Assembly (NCBI GenBank): GCA_029204225.1
Contig: CM055100.1
Location: forward strand, 53,053,763-53,117,762
Length of the DNA stretch: 64,000 bases
Direction of reading: 5' to 3'
Source: Diphasiastrum complanatum
Taxonomy: Eukaryota; Streptophyta; Lycopodiopsida; Lycopodiales; Lycopodiaceae
The notes under the pieces: generated by a model
Databases searched by the model: none
What the model was told of the DNA's origin: nothing
Seen by the model: the letters and a program-made list of their open reading frames with translations, nothing else
Shown: positions 13,501 to 22,339 of the stretch, piece by piece
How positions within the stretch are numbered: the stretch's first letter is position 1
Layout: each line of letters starts with the position of its first letter
Translations under genes and position numbers: made by a program

Positions 13501-14490
13501 GATTCAAAAATCTATGCCAGATGAAGGTTAGTGTTGGACATATCTAAAGCATTCTGCCATTCTTGCTTGGGATTGCTCTGGAAGCACGACCAGCTGGTAA
13601 TCAGTGTACCACAATGTTGTTGTTCTGACATCAGACCATGCACCATTTTTTTAAGTGGATTTCATTTTGGCAAGCATCGTTCAAATTTTTGAGTGGTCTG
13701 TTTTCAACATCATTGACTGGCGAACGATTTGGGTGCAGCTGCAAGCTATACTGAGGAGGAATGGTTTCACACTGGAGGCTTGATTTTGGTCCCTCGGGAA
13801 CCTGGAATGGAAGTTAGCACTCCTGGATTGCATGTTCGTGGTAGCCCACTGAGAGCTCCAACTGGGCGTGATGAGGAGGTTGACCTACTGCTACCGGGAA
13901 CTGCCAGGTAAGTTGTTCCTATGTTCTTATTTACCAGATCCCAATTATGCGTATGGCGTTTCTAATTTACACGCTACAATTCAATGGCGAATGAGATACT
14001 GTTGATACTAATGAGCATCGAGCTATTTACAATATAAAGGCTCGCTTACAAGTTACAACCTGTTTTGGTTTGAAAATCAGGGGTTATTTTTCGGCAACCT
14101 AAAGCAGATGCTAACAGCTTGTAGATTGCGTGGTAAAGTAAACAGGAAAAAAATATTTTTGGTCAATTTCCATTAATTCTATCAATGATATTCTTTCTTT
14201 TTTCCAGATTACAAATACAGCTTGGTGTTAACATGCCTGCGAGGGCAGATCGTAGAACCAAAGCTGAAGATATTAACATGGATGGTAGCTATCTTGGCGA
14301 GGTTCACGATGTTATACTTTACTTAGGTATCATTGATATATTGCAAACTTATGATTTAAGGAAACGCATTGAACATGCATATAAATCATTGCGTTACGAT
14401 CCACTTTCCATTTCGGCTGTGCAACCGAAGTTGTACGGAGAGCGATTTCAGGGATTTATACATAGCATTTTCCCCCCAGCTCAGATATAA
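707..14490 (+). CDS. PIP5K9-like: Phosphatidylinositol-4-phosphate 5-kinase, PIP5K9-type, 3' half (5 exons)
   Basis: Phosphorylates PI4P at the 5-OH to give PI(4,5)P2, at the plasma membrane and possibly the nucleus. Exons with GT-AG borders: 707-817, 1051-1238, 4095-4267, 13739-13907, 14208-14490; phases join without a stop. Exon 1 encodes the kinase segment with MLPSYHHHV and [12 protein letters not shown]. Exon 2 has VVMGNMFC and the DLKGSSQGR phosphate-binding motif. Exon 3 has [13 protein letters not shown] with the catalytic Asp. Exon 4 has LILVPRE and [13 protein letters not shown], characteristic of the PIP5K9 subgroup. Exon 5 has [10 protein letters not shown] with the metal-binding Asp, KRIEHAYKS, and the specificity loop [14 protein letters not shown], then TAA. 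The N-terminal MORN repeats and the kinase start must lie left of the window. Exon 3 leaves the frame at 4267; reading through would stop shortly after, so the donor at 4268 is required. The 9.5-kb fourth intron is full of transposons, yet no exon is damaged, so the gene looks functional. Confidence 0.93.
2136..2241. repeat. Two-copy 53-bp tandem duplication
   Basis: The unit starting GTAGTGAATTA at 2136 recurs at 2189 with a few substitutions; both copies end near CTAAATCTTCAA followed by TAAT-like sequence. It lies in a PIP5K intron and no function is evident. Confidence 0.8.
2960..3333 (+). pseudogene. Unidentified protein-like segment in intron, possible gene fragment
   Basis: Two open frames (2960-3193 and 3136-3333) read like real protein rather than random translation: a stretch with [15 protein letters not shown] and IVLNVDGC, then, in the next frame, [25 protein letters not shown] resembles a motif near the C-terminus of ATP-citrate lyase beta subunits, but the surrounding residues do not match what I know of that family, so I do not name it. 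The frame change and lack of splice support suggest a captured or decayed gene fragment. Confidence 0.35.
4466..4704. mobile_element. hAT-like MITE with GGTACC-rich arms
   Basis: A 239-bp element flanked by an 8-bp direct repeat CTCTACAT (4458-4465 and 4705-4712), the target-duplication length of hAT transposons. The right end read inward is CATAGTGTCCC and the left end is TATAGGTCCC, a slightly decayed terminal inverted repeat. The arms are packed with GGTACC and CCGCGG palindromes around a poly-A/T-rich core (about 4533-4603). No transposase is encoded, so it is non-autonomous. The reiterated palindrome may be a subterminal transposase-binding motif (inference). Confidence 0.75.
4713..5582. 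other. PIP5K intron, no feature seen
   Basis: AT-rich intronic sequence between the MITE and the GA microsatellite. No open frame, repeat or structural RNA could be supported. Confidence 0.6.
5583..5656. repeat. (GA)n microsatellite
   Basis: About 37 uninterrupted GA units. The sequence immediately after it (5657 to about 5721) recurs after the second GA tract at 7107, so the tract is part of a duplicated module. Confidence 0.95.
5657..5721. repeat. Direct repeat following GA tract, copy 1
   Basis: Contains GCTTGTTTAATGTC, AAAGGCATATAAGAC and TACATGTCAAGTATG in the same order as the copy at 7107-7173, with small substitutions and indels. Together with the preceding GA tracts this makes a direct repeat spaced about 1.45 kb, bracketing the LINE ORF1 remnant and its Pro-rich neighbour. 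Confidence 0.8.
5891..6520 (-). pseudogene. LINE ORF1-like nucleic-acid-binding protein (coiled coil + RRM-like + CTD), stop-interrupted
   Basis: The minus-strand frame starts at 6520 and ends with TAA at 5891; an internal TAG at 6041-6043 breaks it. Residues about 1-55 form a heptad-rich coiled coil ([18 protein letters not shown]). A central block with [12 protein letters not shown] and FLTDML resembles the RRM-like domain of L1-type ORF1 proteins. After the stop, the same frame continues with [11 protein letters not shown] and an ERKKSSP-type run, matching the C-terminal domain of that family. Such proteins coat LINE RNA during target-primed reverse transcription. No ORF2 follows on this strand; a LINE RT piece at 12.3-12.8 kb is on the other strand. 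It is dead and sits in the PIP5K intron. Confidence 0.65.
6556..6861 (-). pseudogene. Pro/Ser/Ala-rich open frame, possible N-terminal tail of the ORF1 remnant
   Basis: A 101-residue low-complexity frame with repeated [13 protein letters not shown]-like and [11 protein letters not shown] units, encoded by a roughly 60-bp imperfect DNA repeat (AGCAGAAGGTGTAGCA at about 6682 and 6733). It ends 35 bp upstream of the ORF1 frame, but in a different phase. It could be the disordered N-terminus of that protein after a frameshift, or simply repeat DNA. No domain is recognised. Confidence 0.35.
7030..7106. repeat. (GA)n microsatellite
   Basis: About 38 GA units, followed by the second copy of the duplicated flank at 7107-7173. 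Confidence 0.95.
7107..7173. repeat. Direct repeat following GA tract, copy 2
   Basis: Matches 5657-5721, sharing GAGCTT, TTAATGTCTTT, AAAGGCATATAAGAC and TACATGTCAAGTATG. The similarity stops just after this point. Confidence 0.8.
7174..8330 (+). other. Leader region of the chromodomain gypsy element; 5' LTR not found
   Basis: A TATA-like CTATAAAAGG lies at 7334-7343 and a short (CT)n tract at about 7553-7585. From 7690 to 8120 the phrase ATCAGCGA or a close variant recurs (about 7729, 7897, 7987), giving a loosely repetitive leader. The open frames here are not recognisable proteins. The 3' LTR start (TGTTACGAGCTCG at 11257) has no counterpart in this stretch, so the 5' LTR has been lost or has diverged beyond recognition. 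Confidence 0.5.
8331..9224 (+). pseudogene. gag: Ty3/gypsy chromovirus gag, interrupted
   Basis: Starts at ATG 8331 ([11 protein letters not shown]). One frame runs to TAA at 9222 with TAG stops at 8445 and 8790. Residues about 35-90 are an acidic coiled-coil region. From about 115 it shows the plant retrotransposon gag core ([44 protein letters not shown]). No CCHC zinc knuckle follows: the frame reaches SEHQF and then the RNase H region begins, so the end of gag, the protease and the reverse transcriptase are deleted. Confidence 0.85.
9227..11245 (+). pseudogene. pol: Chromovirus pol remnant: RNase H, integrase, chromodomain
   Basis: A single frame carries RNase H ([48 protein letters not shown]), the HHCC integrase zinc domain ([19 protein letters not shown]) and the integrase core with all three acidic residues ([22 protein letters not shown]). 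A C-terminal chromodomain follows ([16 protein letters not shown]). Protease and RT are absent, fused out by a deletion near 9225. RNase H is itself shortened after LTDHE. In-frame stops are TAG 9701, TAG 9899 and TGA 10994. Chromodomains direct such integrases to heterochromatin in the family generally; here the element sits in a gene intron. Confidence 0.88.
11244..11600 (+). mobile_element. Polypurine tract and 3' LTR of the chromovirus (right edge uncertain)
   Basis: A G-rich polypurine tract at 11244-11256 precedes TGTTACGAGCTCG at 11257, the expected LTR start. A perfect 9-bp-arm hairpin with a 3-nt loop lies at 11332-11352. A TATA-like CTATATCAGG is at about 11551. With no 5' LTR to compare, the right end is a guess. 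Confidence 0.6.
11601..12290. other. Intronic sequence, no feature identified
   Basis: C-rich compared with the surroundings (for example 11583-11940 has a long open frame without recognisable domains). It may be the remainder of the LTR or a flanking old repeat. Nothing can be named. Confidence 0.4.
12291..12798 (+). pseudogene. LINE (non-LTR) reverse transcriptase fragment
   Basis: The frame beginning about 12346 reads [19 protein letters not shown], then [35 protein letters not shown] and [10 protein letters not shown]. These correspond to RT motifs 1 to 4 of non-LTR retrotransposons (PISLL-like, GFR..STTD, DF.KAFD, G..QGCPLSP). The remaining weak match upstream of 12364 needs a frame change. 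The YADD motif and everything after it are missing. It is a truncated dead fragment in the PIP5K intron, of the same broad class as the ORF1 remnant at 5891-6520, though on the opposite strand. Confidence 0.8.
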
Positions 14491-14649
14491 TGAACTATCT
14501 TTGAGAACCCGACAACCCCTAAGTTCAGGTTTCTCTCCTTGTACGCAAGCATATATTGGAGGGCATCTGGGAGATCTGCTAGAGTGTATGGTTTTTCACT
14601 TGTGAGCTGAAACTGCATCACTTAATACAGGGGTGTTTCAACAGCAACC
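14491..14649 (+). other. PIP5K 3' untranslated region start
   Basis: Sequence directly after the PIP5K stop. No canonical AATAAA is seen before the copia scrap begins at 14650, so the polyadenylation site is either a variant signal or further downstream. Confidence 0.4.
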
Positions 14650-14895
14650 TATATTCAGAATAGATGTTCTACTAAGGGTCTCTCAGACAAAACACCATTC
14701 GAAGTTTGGACAGATACCAAACCTTCTTTATCAAATCTACGAGTTTTTGGATGTACTGTTTTTGCGCAGATACCTCGTGATCTCAGGAAGAAGCTCGACT
14801 TCCAGAGTATCAAATGTATTTTCATCAGCTACACTACTTCAGATCAAGCCTACAAGTTGTTCGATTCCATCGAGTCGAAGATATTCCATTGAGTC
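14650..14895 (+). pseudogene. Copia integrase C-terminal fragment
   Basis: Continuous frame YIQNRCSTKGLSDKTP, FEVWTDTKPSLSNLRVFGC, then KKLDFQSIKCIFISY, ending at TGA. This is the Ty1/copia segment after the integrase catalytic core (NR...K.P.E.W...KP....RVFGC...). There is no RT on either side. It starts at the same protein position as the fragment at 18754. Confidence 0.85.
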
Positions 14896-15167
14896 AAATG
14901 GTAGAGCATGAACAGAGTGTGGTGATAAGCATAAATAGTACGTGCCTCATGACTAGTACTTGTCACTTGATTTATTCCAGGTAAGCTTTGGAACTTTGAT
15001 GCATGCATGGTTGCTTTCTCTCATCCAGTAACCTTCAGTTAAGATCAGCACTTGGATTTAGTTCGAGCCACCGATTTGTGCCCACAGGGTGGAAATCACA
15101 TTATAAAAGTATGCATGATCCCCTTTCTGTTTCTTTTACTATCCTGTGACAGTAGTTTGTCTTTCGA

Positions 15168-15458
15168 ATGTTGGATTTAAACCTTCATTCTCAGAGTAAA
15201 TGGTACAGAATGGAGTTTGAAGGGGTTGACATCCTTCAAGAACGCCCAAATTTTTTTGCTCTGCTACCTGCTTTTATCATCGGCACTTCTATGCTTCATG
15301 TGTATACGAAGAACCAGCAAGAATTTTTCCTTCAATTCTATGAAGTGTTAATCCCGTGCTCAAATATTTGGTTCACGCTTGCTGATATGGAAGAAGTTTA
15401 CAAGATACGGGACATATTTGTTGCTTGTTCCATCTTATACCCTGTTACTCAGGTCTAG
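15168..15458 (+). other. Open frame of 96 codons, unrecognised
   Basis: It contains LQERPNFFALLPAFIIGTSMLHVYT and further hydrophobic stretches. No known family is recognised, and coding potential cannot be judged by eye. It could be downstream UTR or intergenic sequence. There is no splice or promoter support. Confidence 0.15.
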
Positions 15459-15931
15459 CAGTTTCAAAGATGCTTTGAAGCCTGATGTGCATTGGCAAGA
15501 CAAAGATTCTATTGTGCTTGCTTGTATGAAATTCCGAGTATGAATGATGGATTATTTTGTGACTTCCTTTGGAAAAGTTGACGGTATCCAGAAAGGGTGA
15601 TGGGTTTTGATGCAGTACGGACTGAAATATGAATCTACCTTACAGGAAACAGTTTTACTTTGGTACCTAAAACCGTTTTCTTCAGAGCGACAAATGTGAG
15701 CCTTTGCTACTAAGAGTTTGAATGTATGAATATTTGACTGTTTTTTTCCCTACATTATACTTTTCTGTAAAAGTTTTGATATCCACCGACTCCATGACAA
15801 GTGGGTTGTACTTTATTGTCTGTATTGAATGTCAAAAGTTGCTTTTTTTTGCGGCATAAATGATATGAGCTCTCCATGTCGATTGTTTTCTATTATGCTA
15901 CTGACTCATCAGAAGAAAAAATTGAAATGCT

Positions 15932-16183
15932 TTGAAGTTGGATATTAATGTGGCTGGTCTCTTCTCCCAAATCTTTGATTAGCACGACATTTGGTCAGCT
16001 TATTATCTATGTTCATGCTGTGTCCTTCTGTGGATTCTATCATCGTCATGCTCTGCTTTTAAGTTGAATATTAATGTGGCTGGTCTCTTCTCCCAAATCT
16101 TTGATTAGCACGACATTTGGTCAGCTTATTATCTATGTTCATGCTGTGTCTTTCTCTGGATTCTATCATCGTCATGATTAGCA
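15932..16183. repeat. 126-bp tandem duplication
   Basis: The unit with ATATTAATGTGGCTGGTCTC at 15942 is repeated at 16068, with only a handful of differences across about 120 bp (for example GTCCTTCTGTGG versus GTCTTTCTCTGG). Two head-to-tail copies in intergenic DNA downstream of PIP5K. Confidence 0.9.
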
Positions 16184-16521
16184 GACGCTCTTTTGAAGCA
16201 CAACGTAGACACTGGAGCTGCTGTCCAGCACATTGGTGGTGCTCAATTTGAATAGAGAAATGAGCTGTTCACAGGCTGCTAAGACTGTTCATTAGAACAT
16301 GTATTTGAGTTTGCAAGAACATAACCATTTATAATGTTTATGAGATGTCGGTTCCATCTTTTAGCTGTTATGAATAAGAACATGCGCGTTGGGTCTTGCA
16401 TTTTGAAATGGAAGAGTATGGGGTATCCAAAAGAGAGAGTTTCTTAAATTGCCCAGAAAGGCACCAACTTTGGTTGCCTGCATTTGATCATTGACAAAAT
16501 TGCTGTGAAAGTGCTTGGAAC

Positions 16522-16685
16522 CATAGTTGCATCGACCGCCTATTGCGGTTCAAACCGTTTTTCGGCCCCCTGAACGAAAAAACAAAAAACAAAAAGAAAG
16601 CAGTTCGAACCGTTTCCCGATTCGAACCTAGCTAGCCGGTTCGAATCGGGACAAATCGGTCGATTCGAATCAGCATGTAACTATG
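16522..16685. mobile_element. hAT-like MITE with TTCGAA/CGGTTCGAA-rich arms
   Basis: A 164-bp segment whose ends read CATAGTTGCAT on the left and, inward from the right, CATAGTTACATG. The interior repeats TTCGAA and GGTTCGAATC motifs on both sides of an A-rich core. No transposase. A clean 8-bp target duplication is not visible (GTGCTTGG upstream versus GTGCTCAT downstream is only suggestive). The end sequence and motif match the element at 58630-59350. Confidence 0.6.
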
Positions 16686-16689
16686 GTGC

Positions 16690-18750
16690 TCATCATGTGG
16701 AACTTTCAGCTTTTCCCTGCTAACACTGAACTTAGAAGAACCATGAAACTGAGGCACATGGATTAAGGATTAATGACAACTATTCTACTGTATCAATAAT
16801 CCATTCAAGCAAGCATGCACAATTTTGAGAATAGAGACCTAAGTTGTGTATGTATCTGTTCACCATACATGAACATGACTCAATGCTACATTCTACATAA
16901 ATTTGCTTTCATTTACTACTGATGGGCTTGGTATTAGTATTCTTATGTGTTTAATTCCAGTTAGTGGATTGTTTTGGTGATGTCAACCTGTGTGGAAGAT
17001 TTTAAGTTCCTACAAATCGTCATGGTGTTTTGATCGTTGTCAATGCATATGGACTGCATGAAACCCAAGATCACAAGCATTTTCTTGAGCATATGTATTG
17101 TTTATCTTGTGTGCCTTCCATGTGTCTGAGTTGATTCAAAGTCAGACCTTGAGACAGGAATGGAGGCCTTCAACACCAATTATTGGAGGAGCTACTTTTG
17201 TGTAAGTGTGAAGCCACTGTACATATAAGTAACATTTTTTTTCATCCATTGAAATCTAGACCACCTTTAGAAGTTTCCAGCTAGTGCGCACACTCTAGTG
17301 TGCTCACAAGGGTGATGAAGTCCTTGACCAAAATTCTCAGGATTTGAGCCTAATTCATCAGTGGGTTTTGTGCTTGCTGGCTTTTTAAGAGAGGGCCTCC
17401 ACCGCATGGTGCATGTGTGCGCCATTGTTCTAGCTGTGTATTTATATTCAGAATGCCATTGGCTAAGCTACATTTATAGCTGTAAAGAAATTATAAAATT
17501 GTAATTGGTGTACAAAGCCAGGACTACTATTGGTAGTTAGGCATGAGAAATAAGAAGATTCTGAAGGCCCTATGAGAGTTTTAAAATCAAAATCATTCGT
17601 CATAATCTTGGACATCTCTTTAAAACATATAGCGAATTTATTAGCATGGCTTGATTGTGTTTTCATTAGTGGATTCAATTTTCCACTCTTATTCATTTAG
17701 TGGAGAAATTTGTGAAGGGCTATTTGTTTGAAAAAGATACCTCAATATGATTTCACGTGAAAGCCAATCCCTTGAATAGTTTAAGAAAGACTACTTATGG
17801 ATGATAAAAATCACTTTGATATTAAATTTGAAATTAAGAATCATAACACAGATAAGTTTGATAGCTTGAATACTAGGTTAAGCAAGACCTGTGAAATTTA
17901 AGTAGTGCTAGTTGTAGGCCTTGCAAATGATATGGAAAAAGTTATAACTCAATAACCTTTTGCAATTGAGTTTAGACCCAAAAATAAATTTTGCAGCTGT
18001 AAATCTTGTTCAATATTTGAGTTTCAAATACCTCAAGCGAGTTCTTTAATAGATTTTACAACTACCATTTTGAAGAATGGATGCATAACTCTTGTATGTG
18101 CAGGTAGATCAAGTATTATTGTCTTTGAGATCTTGATCTTGATCATGTTGCTATGCTAGTCATAAATTACTTTAGTAGCTCATAGCCAAGGTCTTTTTAA
18201 TAGCATGGGATAAACATCATATGTGTTAAGTAATTCATCACAATAAATTCTAGTTGCAATGGATTGCTCTCCATGTAAATTACTATGCCCTTATATGGAA
18301 AAATTTATTGCATTATTCACAAAGAAGAAACAATAGAATAAAGATAAGAAAAAGAGAAAATAAGTCAGCCGCATTATACATTCTGTGCTTATTATATTGA
18401 AGTATCATCCAAGAGACTTATTGCATTCTGTTGTTATGATGGTCTAATTATGCTCGTCTCTTTCTTGCTATCCTTGTATTTCTTTTGTCTCTCATACTGC
18501 ATATGATTACAATAGAACATAGCTACTTCTCATAGCTATCACACGCTTTCTATCAAACTGCTTTCGCAAGCGCATTATAGTTATTGAATTTGTGTGCGAC
18601 TATGAAATCAGTAGAATCAATCTAGTGAATTCAAAACTATGATCAAGTAGAGCCAGCTTCGCTGACTTGAATCTGATAGGAACAGACTCACATTGAGGAG
18701 CAGTTTCTGAGCTGCTAATTACATTCTAGGTTAAAGTAGTTTATGCTGCT
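16690..18750. other. Intergenic DNA, no feature identified
   Basis: AT-rich sequence with no convincing open frame. A short direct repeat of TGCTAATTACATTC occurs at about 18713 and 18747, just before the copia scrap. Confidence 0.6.
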
Positions 18751-18753
18751 AAT

Positions 18754-18968
18754 TACATTCAGAATAGGTGCACGACCAAAGGCCTCTCAGACAAGACTCC
18801 TCATGAAGTTTGGACGGGATCCAAACCTTTTCTAAGGCAGCTCAAAGTTTTTGGGTGCATTGCCTTCACGCAAATATTGAAAGAGACCAGAAAGAAACTG
18901 GACTCAATTATTACTAAGTAAATCTTTGTCAAGTATAATTCTTCAAATAAAGCATACAAATTGTAATA
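18754..18968 (+). pseudogene. Copia integrase C-terminal fragment, second copy
   Basis: Frame YIQNRCTTKGLSDKTPHEVW, then GSKPFLRQLKVFGCIAFTQI, an in-frame stop (TAA near 18919), and a final AYKL. It belongs to the same copia family as 14650-14895, beginning at the same codon. Flanking copia domains are missing. Confidence 0.85.
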
Positions 18969-20372
18969 GGTAGTAAAATTCATGAGGAAATGTATAGTGT
19001 TGGATTTATTCCCTCTAGCTCTCCTAAATCCGACCTCCACCCATGCTGCATATTTACTAACGTTGTCATGCAGTCTGCATATTTACATGCAAATTTGCAT
19101 AAACGAAGAAAAGGCAAAAGAATCGTGACACTGTGTTTCTACACAGTTTAAGGTGACAGACAAAAAGGGGACACTATCTTACAGAATGCCAAAAGTGCCC
19201 TAAAAGCTAAGGCACCTTGTAAATCTTATCCTAAGGCCATTCGTAAGAGTGACGCACTTTTCACATCATCACCAACGTTCACTTCAGCACTGGCTGACGT
19301 CGCACCCTTTTCACGCTCACCCCATGCAGTTGCGCTAACAGATTGGACAACGATTGCAGCCACCCACGATCTCCTACAGACAACACATCCACTCTGTACT
19401 TTCACATCTGCACACCTGTAATATTATGTAATATATATATACTGGACACCATTCGTGTAAGAGATGATGAAGAGAGCATAAGAAGACGACGTAAACGAAG
19501 TAGATGCCCTAAGCATTGATTCTTCATTTTGTCTGAATTAAAGTTTAATTCCTTTTTTTACAAATTGAAATAAGCCTTGTAGGGCACGTGGTTTTGTCCG
19601 TTAATGTATTGTGATCTACTGCATTATTGACATGTAGATATACTTAATCTGATACAGCTCTTTGTTCTGCATTCAGATTCGTGTTAATATTGCTATGCTT
19701 ATTCTTCATTCTGTTTGATTTTTCTAATTGTTCTTTCTGGTAATAGATGACTAACATTTAGTCTTGTCTTTCGCGAATCATTCGCGACTAATTGTCAGTC
19801 GAGCACCGCCTAGCTCTTCGCGAATCATTCGCGACATATAATTTGTCTTGCTATTCGTGACAAATTATTCTTCTGGCGTCTCATCTATTAATGTTTGGCT
19901 ACGTAATCTGGAGTGACCGTAATTTCTATCACTAAAGTTCTGTCATTCTGATAGGCGTAGTCATGCTTACGGAGAGAGTCATATAACTCATTCCGCTGCG
20001 CACGGACATATTCTCGTTCTTTTCTTGTTTGAGTTCGTTTCTCATTCATGTTCGTCATAAATTCTCCCCCTCTCTCTCCAATATATAGTATGCCTCACAT
20101 CTCTCAATTGTGACAACAATCATGATTCTAAGGTGGTATCAATATATGGTTAAAAATGCATAGAGTGTCATTCCTCACCAAAGGTTCACAAACATTCAAT
20201 ATTTTTTACAACATTGAGACATATATGTAACAAATCGCTTCAAACTTAATAAACAAATTAATGTCCAAAAATTTTATTTTTCATCAAATCACAAATTTAC
20301 ATTTGTCATTTTCAAAAATTCACAAAATTGTTTAAAAACACAAGGTCATTTTGTACCGATATCAAATCATCT
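18969..20372. other. Intergenic DNA with LTR-like traits and twin palindromes
   Basis: 19300-19560 has a TATA-like run (TAATATATATATAC at about 19427) and could be part of an old copia LTR, but no partner is present to prove it. Palindromes at 19771-19834 are listed separately. No gene seen. Confidence 0.4.
19771..19834. repeat. Two perfect 17-bp palindromes TCGCGAATCATTCGCGA
   Basis: TCGCGAATCATTCGCGA occurs at 19771-19787 and again at 19818-19834, a 47-bp period. Each has 8-bp arms around a single base. A weaker third relative, GCTATTCGTGACAAATTATTC-like, follows at about 19849. The sequences after the copies are also similar (ACTAATTGTC; ACATATAATTTGTC). Confidence 0.85.
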
Positions 20373-21127
20373 TGTTGGAGGGTTTGCGGATCCCAAGGCA
20401 ACCCTAACCCTAGTTAATAAGTGAGAGGGATTTGGCACCCTGCGTGTGTAAGTCCAACTCGATGATCACATAGTTATTTGATTGATTAGGTAAAAGTTAA
20501 TAAAGGACTTTAGGCCTTTTTGTAGGACTTTTAATGTCGCAGGGCCTAAATGTCAAGTTAGCGAATAAAGTTGGGTTTCCCTCCAATTTTGATGGTTCCC
20601 ACACTTTTTTAAATTTGATTAAAAAGAGGCAAGACTGGACCAATAGGATTCAGAGGCCAGGGTCCTCCTCTCTACTATAAAAAGGGACCAACTCGAGTTG
20701 CTCCTGATGTTCATTTCCTCATTTCAATAAAGCAAATTGGTTCTCTTTAGAAATGAATTGATGAATGTCCTTGCTCTTCCTCTCTTTTCCTCCATTTCTC
20801 ATGCTTTCTTTGGTATTTGCTAATTGTTGGATTTGATCATTATTGGGATTGCTATTTCTTATGCTTTGGTGAGATAGAAAAGGAGAGAGAGAGAAGAGTA
20901 AGTTTCTATCATTGTGGATTTAGGGTTAATGGAAGTAGCATTAATGGATGTAGTGTTAATGCTTAGTGTTAATGGATGTAGTGTTAGATCCTCCATTCAT
21001 GTTGAAATCTGAACTATACTATTGCTCTCATGGGAACGAACCTACGCGTGACAACTAACTTCGTCTCTTTGATACTAGTTTGACTAGATCTTGGATTCAA
21101 GTTAGGAAAGGAAAGAAACCCACTACA
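20373..21127 (+). repeat. 5' LTR of the Tat/Athila-like element
   Basis: Starts TGTTGGAGGGTTTGCGG and ends CCCACTACA. It contains TATAAAAA at 20676-20683 and AATAAAG at about 20728. The same sequence recurs at 26600-27094 (direct) and 39941-40655 (inverted), with a few percent divergence judged by eye. Confidence 0.93.
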
Positions 21128-21130
21128 ATT

Positions 21131-21148
21131 TTGGCGCCGTTGCCGAGG
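21131..21148 (+). promoter_or_regulatory. Primer binding site
   Basis: TTGGCGCCGTTGCCGAGG lies 4 bp after the LTR end. It resembles the TGGCGCCGTTGCCGGGG site used by Athila/Tat elements, thought to be primed by tRNA-Asp. The minus-strand relative has the cognate site at about 39923-39937 with changes. Confidence 0.8.
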
Positions 21149-22339
21149 AGCTACGCCAATTTTTCAGTTTGCAGCATGTTTGGTTGATGGTTAGCTTGCA
21201 TTAGGCATCTTGTCGTGGCATGAATAGTGTTAAATTTGTATTTTAGAGATTGATTTTGCTTGATTTGAGTGGATTTGCTTGTTTGAAATCTAATCTGATT
21301 ATTAAACAGGGAAAGCTATTCAGATCACCAATCTTAAGATCTATTTGGATCTGAGATATCAGAGAAAATAACAAAAATCGGTCAAATCTGTCAAATTTGA
21401 TCAAAAAGAGACAAAAAGCATCATCAGAGCTCAGAACTTTTTACCCTCTTTCAGGAAACCTTCGTCGAGTTGCAAACACCTTTGGTTTTGTTCACAGAAC
21501 CTTCAGTTTGAAAGGCGAAGATTAATTCCCAACAGATTTCCAGAAACACCAGAAAAACCACCATATCAAAACCCTAAAAAATACAGAAAAAGAACCTTTG
21601 CCCGATTCACTATGCTTAGATGTGATTCAGATCTGTCTACTACCAGGTCGGTGAAGAATAATACCAAAAATAGAAAGGATTTCAGAGGATCAGTTGTCAT
21701 ATTGTCATATTTTTGCCAAAAAAAAGTCATTTTCTTGCAAAATTACTAGTATTACTCTTGATCCTTCTCAAGAACCTTTGCCGAGTTTCCAGAACATTCT
21801 ATTTATAGAAAAATACTATTTTTGAGTTCGATGAAAATTCTTCTTGATCAGATCACAAAAAATCTTGATTTTTACCCTCGTCAGATTACAGAAACTGTAT
21901 TTCCTTGTGTCTGGAAAGCCTTCGTCCGATTTTCCATAGTTTTATCTGTGTCAGATCTTCCATCTGAGAAGTCGATGAAGGTTATTTTCCAAGAAATTGC
22001 CAAAAAAGTGTTCAAAGAGTTTTTTTTTTCAAAATAGCACTGGTGAACCTTCGCCGAGCCAACCTTGGCTTAGAGAACCTTCGCCAATCCTATTTTTAGT
22101 TTCTGATTTTCCAGATCAAGTCTCTGTCAAAATTTGGATCAAATCTGATATATTCTGAATTGGATTCTGAGAGATTTATCATTTTTGAGAAGTATCGATT
22201 GATCGAATTTCGAAAAGTTTTTCATCATATAGAATCAGATTCTTGAAAAGTGAAATAGAGCTAGCAGATCTAATCTGAGATAGTTTTTTGGAAAAATCTA
22301 TATCGAATCTCATTATCGATTTGATCTAAATTTGTAAAA
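21149..22339 (+). other. Untranslated leader of the Tat/Athila-like element
   Basis: A long leader containing several phrases of the type AACCTTCGCCGAG (about 21462, 21772, 22045, 22077). Part of it (about 21200-21430) is homologous, inverted, to 38495-38715. The open frame at 21822-22037 is not protein-like. Confidence 0.7.

Noticed and set aside
20390-20415. Telomere-like CCCTAACCCTAG in the Tat LTR
   Set aside because: Only two imperfect units, and they recur identically in all three LTR copies, so they are part of the LTR, not a telomeric insertion.
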